Part shown: in pieces, positions 22,130-29,064 of the stretch
Layout: each line of letters starts with the position of its first letter
How positions within the stretch are numbered: position 1 is the first letter of the stretch
Program-made: the position numbers and the translations under genes
Assembly (NCBI GenBank): GCA_003170135.1
Contig: PMZR01000016.1
Span: 1 to 42,521, forward strand
Length of the DNA stretch: 42,521 nt
Origin: Acidobacteriota bacterium
GTDB taxonomy: Bacteria > Acidobacteriota > Vicinamibacteria > Vicinamibacterales > Fen-181
Direction of reading: 5' to 3'
The notes under the pieces: model-generated
What the model was told of the DNA's origin: nothing
What the model saw: only the letters and a program-made list of their open reading frames with translations
Database searches by the model: none

Positions 22130-23068
22130 CTACCGTCGCACCGCCAGGTCGTTCAGCCGCCAGTCGAACGTCCCGTAGCTTACCTGGAAGTTGTTCTGGT
22201 TGACGAACTGCGTTTCGGCCGGCAGCAGGTTCGGCAGCGCGAAGGCGACAATCGCGCGCTCGATCGGGCTGCGGTTCGCGAACCGCGGGTCCGCGTTCGC
22301 GCCGTAGGCGGCGATGAAGTCCGCTTCGCGCCAGCCGAAGATTGCCGAGACCGTCACCTGCCTGGCCATCTGGTCGATCCGGAAGAGCGCCGGCCGCGTG
22401 ACCACTTCGGCCGCGACGTCTTTGAGCTGGCCTTCGAGCCGGCCGGGCATGAACGCCTCGCTGCGCAGGCGGCCGCTGCCGACGGCGCCGCGACCGAGCG
22501 CGAAGAACACGCGGGGATCCTTGAAGGACGCCAGCACGGTCTTTTCGATGGCATCGAGCGTCAGCGAGCGGCCGGCCACGCGATGCACCGTGCGCTCGAA
22601 CGCGCCGGGGATCTGCCGCACGCTGTCGGCCGGGTACGCCGCGGCGTGCCCGCGGATCGGATACCCGGTGACGACGGCCTGCAGCACCAGGGCGTTGTAG
22701 GCGTTCAGCCACAATGCGATCTGGCGCTCGCGCGGCCATGCGTCCACGCCCTCCGCGCCAGCGAGCGACGCCAGGTAGCGATCGAGCTTCGCGCGGTCGC
22801 TCCTGAGCGCACCGTAGTACACGTACCCGTCGCGCACGTAGAGGTCCAGGAGCTGGTCGAATGGGCGGTGCAGCGCGGCCTCGGGGGCCGCGGCCGGCTG
22901 CTGTACCGGCACGCCATGGCCGGTCCCGCCGACGGGCGGCGCACCGCCGGCGAGCGTCTGCACGGCGAGCAGCGCGACGAGCACGAGGGCGGCGAGCGGA
23001 ACGGGCGAACGCAGGTCAACCTCCGCAACGTGTCGCGAGGAATCGATGGAGCGCCTGGTTGAAATCAC
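22130..23068 (-). CDS. DUF547-domain exported protein
   Basis: From GTG at 23068 the product is about 312 residues; the start is uncertain because no ATG or good Shine-Dalgarno sequence is present and the frame stays open to a TTG at 23107. A hydrophobic segment (LAALVLVALLAVQTLAGG) is a likely signal peptide. The mature part has the DUF547 pattern: FDQLLDLYVRDGYVYYGAL, then ALWLNAYNALVLQAVV, DPRVFFALGRGAVGS and ending near the C-terminus with FALPNLLP. DUF547 has no settled function. The 5' end overlaps the hydrolase gene by about 50 bases, so the two are translated as a pair. Confidence 0.75.
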   Translation of the reverse strand: MISTRRSIDSSRHVAEVDLRSPVPLAALVLVALLAVQTLAGGAPPVGGTGHGVPVQQPAAAPEAALHRPFDQLLDLYVRDGYVYYGALRSDRAKLDRYLASLAGAEGVDAWPRERQIALWLNAYNALVLQAVVTGYPIRGHAAAYPADSVRQIPGAFERTVHRVAGRSLTLDAIEKTVLASFKDPRVFFALGRGAVGSGRLRSEAFMPGRLEGQLKDVAAEVVTRPALFRIDQMARQVTVSAIFGWREADFIAAYGANADPRFANRSPIERAIVAFALPNLLPAETQFVNQNNFQVSYGTFDWRLNDLAVRR

Positions 23069-23897
23069 CAGGCTGTTCGAAGCTCGACAGGTGCCCGGCA
23101 CGGTCAATCATCGTGAACTCAGCGCCCGGGATCGCGCGCTGCATGGCGCGCGCCCCCTCGGCCGGCGTCACGGCGTCCTCCTCGGACGCGATGACGAGCG
23201 TCGGGCACTGGATGGCGGGAAGCAGGCCCGTCGCATCGGACCGATTCATCAGGCGCAGGATCGCCTCGCGCATCCCCACCGGGCCGTTCGCCTCGGCAAT
23301 CGCGCGCGCCCGGCGTTCGATCTCCGGGCGCCTCGTCCGGGTCGTCGTACCGAGCAGCCTGGGGATCATCTGCTCGACCACGGCCGCGACGCCCCGGCGG
23401 TCCAGTAGATCGAGCATCTCGCGCCGCGCGTTCCTGGCCGGCGCGCTGTCGGCCTCGGCCTTCGTGTTCGCCAGCACGAGGCCGCCGACACGGTCGGGGG
23501 CGAGCCGAAGCAGCGCAAAGGCGGTGTAGCCGCCCATCGACAGGCCGGCGACGACCGCTCGCTCGACCGCCAGGTGGTCGAGCAGCGCCAGGACATCGCC
23601 CGCGTAATCCTCCAGGGAAGGCGCGTGCGAATCGACCATCTGCCCCGGTTCCGACTGTCCGAGCCCGCGCAGGTCGGGCGCCAGCAGACGCCAGCCGGCG
23701 GGGGCGGCAGCAAGCTGCGCCTCCCACATGCTCGCGTTCATCGGGAACGCGTGGATGAAGGCGAGGACATTCTGCCTGATGAGGGCTTGCGTGGCGTCGA
23801 TCCGGGGGGCCTGGGCGGCATGCGCTGTACCCGACGAAGACGGGGCCGAGTCGAGGTAGCTGAGCACGCGGCCGTGGATTCGGACTTGCTGGCGCAT
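23016..23897 (-). CDS. Alpha/beta hydrolase
   Basis: The product is 293 residues from the ATG at 23897; a GTG eight codons upstream is possible. The nucleophile Ser120 lies in GLSMGG, the acid in ASEEDAVTP and His269 in AGHLSSFE, with HAFPMNASMW forming the oxyanion segment. It belongs to the broad AB_hydrolase_1 family (esterase, lactonase or C–C hydrolase); the substrate is unknown. Odd: about 25 extra residues (17–43, Ser/Ala/Gln-rich, APSSSGTAHAAQAPRIDATQ in part) lie between the first two strands, where relatives have a short turn. Confidence 0.88.
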   Translation of the reverse strand: MRQQVRIHGRVLSYLDSAPSSSGTAHAAQAPRIDATQALIRQNVLAFIHAFPMNASMWEAQLAAAPAGWRLLAPDLRGLGQSEPGQMVDSHAPSLEDYAGDVLALLDHLAVERAVVAGLSMGGYTAFALLRLAPDRVGGLVLANTKAEADSAPARNARREMLDLLDRRGVAAVVEQMIPRLLGTTTRTRRPEIERRARAIAEANGPVGMREAILRLMNRSDATGLLPAIQCPTLVIASEEDAVTPAEGARAMQRAIPGAEFTMIDRAGHLSSFEQPGDFNQALHRFLATRCGG

Positions 23898-23924
23898 GGG
23901 CTCGAGCCGCAGATGGCGCACACG

Positions 23925-23962
23925 GATATCTTGGCAGATTACGCAGATTTCGCCGATGCCGC
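23925..23962. repeat. Short period-9 repeat, GCAGATTAC type
   Basis: GGCAGATTA, CGCAGATTT and CGCCGATGC follow one another with a 9-base period upstream of the hydrolase gene. It is short and less certain than the heptad arrays. Confidence 0.4.
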
Positions 23963-24049
23963 AATGATCACGTGCCTGGAGCGGAACCCAACCGGGCGCA
24001 CGCGGTGTCTAATCTTCAGATTGCATCGTATCAGTGAGGGGTTCGAAGG

Positions 24050-24421
24050 ATGTTGTCCGCGGCAACGCTCGGCATGGCCATCTACGGCGCCTATTCGGTC
24101 GTCGCCGGGCTCATCGATCTGCTGGGGCGCTCGGGCGGAGAAGTCCTGGTCGATCTGGGGCTCGTCGCGTTCGGGTTGATCCTGCTGCTTGCCGCCGCGT
24201 TCGTCCGCGTCGTGATCCCGGGCGGTCTGGCGCTGGCCATCGGCGCGCTGCTGGGATTGCAGGCGCTGTCGATCTACAGCGACTTCCACATCGCCGGTTC
24301 GGTGGCGCCCGCGCCGCAGCTGGTGCGGGCGGGATACGCGCTGGTGCTGGTGGGACTGGCTCACTTCGGCGCGCGGGCGGAGGGAGCGAGAGTCCGGTCG
24401 AAGGCGGATGGGGGAGGGTAA
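24050..24421 (+). CDS. Small multi-pass membrane protein, unknown
   Basis: The product is 123 residues with GAAGG directly before the ATG. Three to four hydrophobic segments are visible: about 5–24, 33–52 (VLVDLGLVAFGLILLLAAAF), 56–73 and 91–107. Charged residues are few except at the C-terminus (RAEGARVRSKADGGG), which is likely cytoplasmic. No motif is recognised. It faces nrdJ convergently, with a large inverted heptad array in between. Confidence 0.6.
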   Translation: MLSAATLGMAIYGAYSVVAGLIDLLGRSGGEVLVDLGLVAFGLILLLAAAFVRVVIPGGLALAIGALLGLQALSIYSDFHIAGSVAPAPQLVRAGYALVLVGLAHFGARAEGARVRSKADGGG

Positions 24422-24427
24422 GTACTG

Positions 24428-24696
24428 GGTGCGATGTGCGGGGTGCGAAGTGCGACGTGCGGTGCTACGTGCTCAGTGCGACGTGCGACGTGCGACGTGC
24501 AGTGCGACGTGCTCGGTGCGACGTGCAGTGCGACCTGCGCAGTGCTGAGTGCCAGAGGCCAGGTGCGAGGTGCTACGGGCAATACGGCGCGGCGCTGTCG
24601 CTCGGCGCCGCGCCAAGAAATGCCGCTCGCTGCGTCAGCTCCAGAGCCACCTCGCACCCAGCACCTAGCACCTAGCACGCAGCACCGAGCACTACT
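24428..24696. repeat. Inverted heptad arrays around a central hairpin (GTGC/GCAC type)
   Basis: The left arm (24428–24576) is about 20 units of RGTGCNN (GGTGCGA, AGTGCGA, CGTGCTC and similar, with a few five-base CGTGC units). The right arm (24649–24696) is the reverse-complement type, NNNGCAC (CTAGCAC twice, GCAGCAC, CGAGCAC). Between them a perfect 10-bp stem GGCGCGGCGC/GCGCCGCGCC (24586–24595 and 24605–24614) closes a nine-base loop. It fills the gap between convergent genes and ends at the nrdJ stop codon, so it could work as a bidirectional transcript end. Confidence 0.8.
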
Positions 24697-27525
24697 CTAC
24701 GCGCAGCCGCTCGTGCTGCCGCAGTTCACGCACTTGTAGCAACTGCCGCTGCGCACCATGATCGCGCCGCAGATGGCGCACGGCGGCGCGTCCTCCTGGT
24801 TCTGGATCGCCGCGTAGGGCGCCGTGGCGCTGCGTTCGCCGGGACCGCCCGCGGCGACCGGCGTGAGCTTCAGCTGCTCGGGCCACTCCTGGTGCGACTC
24901 GCCGTTCCCCTCGAGGCTGTTGACGCCGGCCCAGAACTGCTCCTCGGTCGACAGGAACTTGGTCGCCATCCAGCGGAACACGTAATCGACAATCGACTTG
25001 GCGAACCGGATCTGCTGGTTGTGCGTCATCCCCGACGGTTCGAACCGCACGTGGCTGAACTTGTCCACCAGCACCTGCAGCGGCACGCCGTACTGCAGCG
25101 CGTAGGAAATGGCCTGGGCGAAGGCATCCGCGAACCCCGAAATCGTCGATCCTTCCTTCGCCATGACCAGGAAGATCTCGCCCGGGTTGCCGTCTTCGTA
25201 CAACCCGACGGTGATGTAGCCCTCGTGGCCGGCGATCTCGAACTTGTGCGTAATCGCCCGCCGCTCGTCCGGCAGCTTCCGGCGCACCGGCTGCTGCACG
25301 ATCACCTTCTCGACGACGGCTTCGACCGCCTGGTCCTTCTGCTTCGACGTGTTGAGCGGCTGCGTCCGCTTGCTGCCGTCGCGGTAGATCGAAATCGCCT
25401 TGACGCCGAGGCGCCACGCCTCGATGTAGGCCTGGCAGATGTCCTCGACGGTCGCCTCCTTCGGCACGTTGACCGTCTTCGAGATCGCGCCCGAGATGAA
25501 CGGCTGCACGGACCCCATCATCCGGATGTGGCCCAGGTAGTGGATCGACCGCTGGCCCCTGGCCGGCTTGAACGCGCAGTCGAACACCGCCAGGTCGCGC
25601 TCCCGCAGGTGCGGGGCGCCTTCAATCGTCTCGTTCCGATCGATGTACTCGATGATCGCGCGGATCTGGGCCGGCGTGTAGTTGAGCCGCGCGAGCGCCG
25701 CCGGGACCGTCTGGTTGACGATCTTCATCACGCCGCCGTCGACCAGCCGCTTGTACTTCACCAGCGCGATGTCCGGTTCGACGCCCGTCGTGTCGCAGTC
25801 CATCATGAAACCGATCGTGCCGGTCGGCGCGAGCACCGTCGCCTGCGCGTTGCGGTAGCCGTGCGCCTCGCCGAGCGCGATCGCCTCGTCCCAGGACTGG
25901 CGCGCCATCTCCATCAGATCGGCCGGCACGTGCGCGGCGTTGACGTCCTTGAGCGCGTCGCGATGCTTGCCCATGACGCGCAGGAACGGCTCCCGGTTCT
26001 TCTCGAACGCGATGAACGGGCCGCCGTGGTCCCGCGCGATCCGCGCTGACTGCGCGTAGGCCTCGCCCGTCATCAGGGCCGTGATCGCCGCCGCGTAGCC
26101 GCGGCCCGCGTCGCTGTCATAGGGCAGCCCGCGCGACATCAGCAGCGCCCCGAGGTTCGCGTAGCCGAGCCCCAGGGGCCGGAAGTCGTGGCTGTTCTTT
26201 TCGATCGACTTGGTCGGGTAGCTCGAGTCGCCGACGATGATCTCCTGCGCGGTGATGAGGGTGCAAACGGCGGCGCGGACCGCGACCGGGTCGAGTTCGC
26301 CGCGATCGTCGACGAACTTCATCAGGTTGATCGACGCGAGGTTGCACGCCGAGTCGTCCAGGAACATGAACTCCGAGCACGGGTTCGACGCGTTGATGCG
26401 GCCGCTCACCGGGCAGGTGTGCCACTCGTTGACCGTCGTGTCGAACTGCATCCCCGGATCGCCGCACACGTGGGTGGCCTCGGCAATCTGCTGCATCAGG
26501 CCCGCGGCCTTGTAGGTGCCCATCACGCGGTTGTCGGTCACCGCCCGGGTCTGCCAGTCCCCGCCGTCGAGCACCGCCCGCATGAAGTCGTCGGGCGCCC
26601 GCACGCTGTTGTTCGAATTCTGGAAGAACACCGACCCGTACGCGGTCCCGGTGAAGGAGCCGTCGTAGCCGGCGTCCATGAGCGCCCAGGCCTTCTTCTC
26701 CTCCGCGACCTTGCAGGTGATGAAGTCCTCGATGTCGGGATGCTCGGCGTTGAGGATGACCATCTTCGCCGCGCGCCGCGTCTTGCCGCCCGACTTGATG
26801 ACGCCGGCAAAGGCGTCGTAGCCCTTCATGAACGACACGGGACCGGACGCCGTGCCGCCGCCGGCCAGCGATTCCCTCGACGACCGCAGGCTGGAGAAGT
26901 TCGTGCCGGTGCCGGATCCGAACTTGAAGAGCATCCCCTCGGTCCGCGCCAGCGACAGGATCGAATCCAGCGTGTCATGGACCGAGTTGATAAAGCAGGC
27001 CGAACACTGCGGCGTCGCCTCGATGCCGCAGTTGAACCACACGGGGCTGTTGAACGACGCCTTCTGATAGAGCAGCAGGTGCTTCAGGTCGTCGCAGAAC
27101 GCCTGCGCCGCGTCCTCGGTCGCAAAGTAGTGGCGCGCGCGCGCCCACGTGCCGATGGTCGTGACCACGCGGCCAATCAGCTGGCGGACACTCGATTCGC
27201 GCTGCCCGGGTGTGGTCGGGTTCAGCGGCCCGCGGAAGTACTTCGACACGACGATGTTGGTGGCCTGCTGCGACCAGAACGTCGGGATCTCGACGTCGGC
27301 CTGCTGGAACACCACGTCGCCGCGGTCGTTGCTGATGACGGCGGTGCGCAGCTCCCACTGCACCTCGTCGAACGGGTCGCGGCCGGCCACGGTAAAGACC
27401 CGCTGGTACTCGAGCCCCGCCGGCGTGGGCGTCTCCGCGATGACCGGACGCGGCCCGTGCGCACCATGGTCCTGAAGCGTCTGCTGCCCGACACTTGAAG
27501 CATCCTGTGCGAGGCCTCTGTGCAT
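24697..27525 (-). CDS. nrdJ: Adenosylcobalamin-dependent ribonucleotide reductase (class II)
   Basis: The product is 942 residues from the ATG at 27525, chosen because GGAGGAG lies just upstream; the frame is open further but has no support. Features of class II reductases are clear: FNSPVWFNCG, CSACFINSV, the cysteine-bearing NPCSEFMFLDDSACNL, APTGTIGFMMDCDTTGVEPD, and the TSCPD-like C-terminal part (FEIAGHEGYITVGLYEDG). The tail has a zinc-ribbon (CAICGAIMVRSGSCYKCVNC) used in redox transfer. It makes deoxyribonucleotides using coenzyme B12, with or without oxygen. A likely NrdR box and a TTGACA promoter lie upstream; no cobalamin riboswitch was recognised. Confidence 0.95.
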   Translation of the reverse strand: MHRGLAQDASSVGQQTLQDHGAHGPRPVIAETPTPAGLEYQRVFTVAGRDPFDEVQWELRTAVISNDRGDVVFQQADVEIPTFWSQQATNIVVSKYFRGPLNPTTPGQRESSVRQLIGRVVTTIGTWARARHYFATEDAAQAFCDDLKHLLLYQKASFNSPVWFNCGIEATPQCSACFINSVHDTLDSILSLARTEGMLFKFGSGTGTNFSSLRSSRESLAGGGTASGPVSFMKGYDAFAGVIKSGGKTRRAAKMVILNAEHPDIEDFITCKVAEEKKAWALMDAGYDGSFTGTAYGSVFFQNSNNSVRAPDDFMRAVLDGGDWQTRAVTDNRVMGTYKAAGLMQQIAEATHVCGDPGMQFDTTVNEWHTCPVSGRINASNPCSEFMFLDDSACNLASINLMKFVDDRGELDPVAVRAAVCTLITAQEIIVGDSSYPTKSIEKNSHDFRPLGLGYANLGALLMSRGLPYDSDAGRGYAAAITALMTGEAYAQSARIARDHGGPFIAFEKNREPFLRVMGKHRDALKDVNAAHVPADLMEMARQSWDEAIALGEAHGYRNAQATVLAPTGTIGFMMDCDTTGVEPDIALVKYKRLVDGGVMKIVNQTVPAALARLNYTPAQIRAIIEYIDRNETIEGAPHLRERDLAVFDCAFKPARGQRSIHYLGHIRMMGSVQPFISGAISKTVNVPKEATVEDICQAYIEAWRLGVKAISIYRDGSKRTQPLNTSKQKDQAVEAVVEKVIVQQPVRRKLPDERRAITHKFEIAGHEGYITVGLYEDGNPGEIFLVMAKEGSTISGFADAFAQAISYALQYGVPLQVLVDKFSHVRFEPSGMTHNQQIRFAKSIVDYVFRWMATKFLSTEEQFWAGVNSLEGNGESHQEWPEQLKLTPVAAGGPGERSATAPYAAIQNQEDAPPCAICGAIMVRSGSCYKCVNCGSTSGCA

Positions 27526-27732
27526 GCTCTCCTCCGATGGGCCGAGCGGTGCGCGCACACACCCGGGGATAGAAGCTTCGTGTTGCCCGATTGCTTCAGT
27601 GCCACCCGACGGGGCGGCTGGGGGGTTCGTCTGTGAGGCTGTCACCGAGAGCTCCGGCACGAGGTCGGACCCAGGTTCCCAGGGGAAATCGAAGGCGCAA
27701 ACGCCCATCCGCGTGTCCGCGCGAAGGTCGTC

Positions 27733-27762
27733 ACTATGCGCCGGGCAACTCGGCTTTGTCAA
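27733..27762 (-). promoter_or_regulatory. Promoter for nrdJ
   Basis: On the minus strand a perfect TTGACA (27757–27762) is followed after 18 bases by CATAGT (27733–27738). The predicted start near 27726 gives a leader of about 200 bases before the ATG. Confidence 0.65.
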
Positions 27763-27769
27763 GGGCGAT

Positions 27770-27785
27770 ACCCTAGATATTGTGT
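27770..27785 (-). promoter_or_regulatory. NrdR-box-like operator upstream of nrdJ
   Basis: On the minus strand ACACAATATCTAGGGT closely fits the NrdR-box consensus acaCWATATaTwGtgt. It lies seven bases upstream of the -35 of the nrdJ promoter. NrdR represses ribonucleotide reductase genes when dATP is plentiful. NrdR boxes usually come in pairs about 31 bases apart; the sequence at the expected second position is only a weak match. Confidence 0.6.
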
Positions 27786-27843
27786 TCCAACTTTAGGGCA
27801 AGCGCAATAGGTAGCATAAATTGGCGAAACTGGCGTGTTTTCG

Positions 27844-28011
27844 CTAATCATTCGCTTTAGCCACACTTGTTTCAATTCTGCAAGGACCGGAGGTGCCTGA
27901 CGCGTCGCGTGGCGGGTCGGCGGGAGGGAGCCTGTTGAGCGCCTCCCCCGCCTCAGTGGAAGGGAGAATGGGCAGGACCTGTTCCTCCGTGATTCGGAGG
28001 AGAAAGGCCAT
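27844..28011 (-). pseudogene. Possible N-terminal remnant of an ornithine-cyclodeaminase-like gene
   Basis: A 55-codon ORF begins MAFLLRITEEQVLPILPSTE, which resembles the start of ornithine cyclodeaminase/mu-crystallin proteins (L-x-I-x-EE-x-V-x-x-LLP). The similarity fades within 30 residues and no remainder is found. It may be a gene fragment or coincidence. The region 27786–28169 otherwise holds no supported gene, apart from a T-box-like string at 28038–28050. Confidence 0.25.
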
Positions 28012-28169
28012 CTTGTGGTACCCCCTTCCAGAGCAAGCGCGGTACCACCCGGACGCCCTGCCGGCGCCCCGGGATCTCGCTCAACCGGCGGAATTTGAGA
28101 CAGGGGGTGAGAAGGCCGCGCGCCACGTGATTCCACGCGGACGACCAACAGCCTGCCGAAGCCCGGCCG

Positions 28170-28727
28170 TCAGCGCCCGACGAGCACGCCGGCGATGGTG
28201 GCCGCCTTGTCGGCCAGTGCACGCGCCAGCACGAAGTTCTGCTCTTTGAGCGATTGCTGAGCCTGTTCGATGAACCGCTTCGCGGTGTCGTACTGGCTCT
28301 TGCCGTCCACGTTCAAGCCGCCGTAGTTGACACGGCCGAGGTCGTGTGCGGCCTGCGCAAGCAGGCTGCGCGACTGGCGTTCCATCTCGGCCTGGGTCGC
28401 CGGTTTCGCCGTTTGCAAGGTGGTGGGCGGAACGGGGTCGACCTGGGGCACCGGCGTATCGGGCTTGGGGGTGTCACGCTTGGGCGGCTCGACCTTGGGA
28501 GGGTTCTGCGTGTTGTCGTTCTTCGGCGCGACCCGACGGGCGGGCTTGCGATCGGGCTCGGGAGCGGTTGCCGGCGGCGGCTCCTCCGTATCGGGCGGCG
28601 CGACGACGCGGGCGGGCGGCGGCGGCGGCGCGAGCGGCGGCAGATCGGGTTGCGTGACAACGCGCTGTTTCGCGCAGGCGGCCAGCGCGAAGGCGAGGAC
28701 CACGACGAGCACCGCACGACGTCCCAT
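28170..28727 (-). CDS. Pro-rich lipoprotein, unknown
   Basis: The product is 185 residues from the ATG at 28727. The upstream ATG at 28736 overlaps a GATAAT hexamer (28735–28740), which ends seven bases before 28727, so the later start with a leaderless mRNA is preferred. The signal peptide ends in the lipobox LAAC with Cys18, predicting a lipid-anchored envelope protein. Residues about 25–105 are Pro/Ala/Lys-rich (PPLAPPPPPARVV, PPKRDTPKPDTP), a likely spacer across the periplasm. The C-terminal 75 residues are helical (ERQSRSLLAQAAHDLGRV, RFIEQAQQSLKEQNFVLA) and may bind a partner. Confidence 0.75.
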   Translation of the reverse strand: MGRRAVLVVVLAFALAACAKQRVVTQPDLPPLAPPPPPARVVAPPDTEEPPPATAPEPDRKPARRVAPKNDNTQNPPKVEPPKRDTPKPDTPVPQVDPVPPTTLQTAKPATQAEMERQSRSLLAQAAHDLGRVNYGGLNVDGKSQYDTAKRFIEQAQQSLKEQNFVLARALADKAATIAGVLVGR

Positions 28728-28734
28728 GGCGCCC

Positions 28735-28740
28735 ATTATC
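28735..28740 (-). promoter_or_regulatory. -10 hexamer for the lipoprotein gene
   Basis: GATAAT on the minus strand, seven bases before the preferred ATG, places the predicted transcription start on the start codon. Confidence 0.45.
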
Positions 28741-28992
28741 TCACTTTGGATCGATCACGCGTCCGAAGTCCGAGAGCGGTCCCGTACGAGCCGGCCCACC
28801 GCTTGGGCCCAGTCCTCGGCAAACGCGCGACTTCGGCTTAACGTCCTGCGAACGGCGCGGGGTGGTGACTTCGGTGTCGCCCCCATCCCCACGCCATGGT
28901 GCTGTCGGCCTCAGCCGCGGGTTTCGGTGCCTGCCGCTTGTCCTGACTCTACGGCCCTCGCCGGTGGCTCGGCTCGCCCGGGACCGCGGGCT
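28741..28992. other. Intergenic region between lipoprotein and histidine kinase genes
   Basis: I see no supported gene, RNA or clear promoter other than the -10 hexamer at its edge. The heptad array follows immediately (28993–29049). Confidence 0.4.
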
Positions 28993-29049
28993 GCACCTCG
29001 CACCCCGCACGTCGCACTCCCGCACCTCGCACCCCACACCCCGCACCTC
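28993..29049. repeat. Heptad repeat array, GCACCTC type
   Basis: Eight units, all seven bases but one: GCACCTC, GCACCCC, GCACGTC, GCACTCCC, GCACCTC, GCACCCC, ACACCCC, GCACCTC. It has the same GCAC core as the right arms at 24649–24696 and 31065–31118, but no left arm is visible. It lies just past the histidine kinase stop. Confidence 0.8.
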
Positions 29050-29064
29050 AGCGTCAGTTCACAT

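Noticed and set aside
24428..24696. CRISPR array
   Set aside because: The repeats are only 7 bases long, contiguous and degenerate, with no spacer pattern and no cas genes.
27526..27757. Cobalamin riboswitch in the nrdJ leader
   Set aside because: A B12-dependent enzyme made this worth checking, but I could not find the B12-box or the conserved core; only a covariance scan could overturn this.
27800..27816. Second NrdR box 31 bases from the first
   Set aside because: Only a few consensus positions match and the site is not palindromic.
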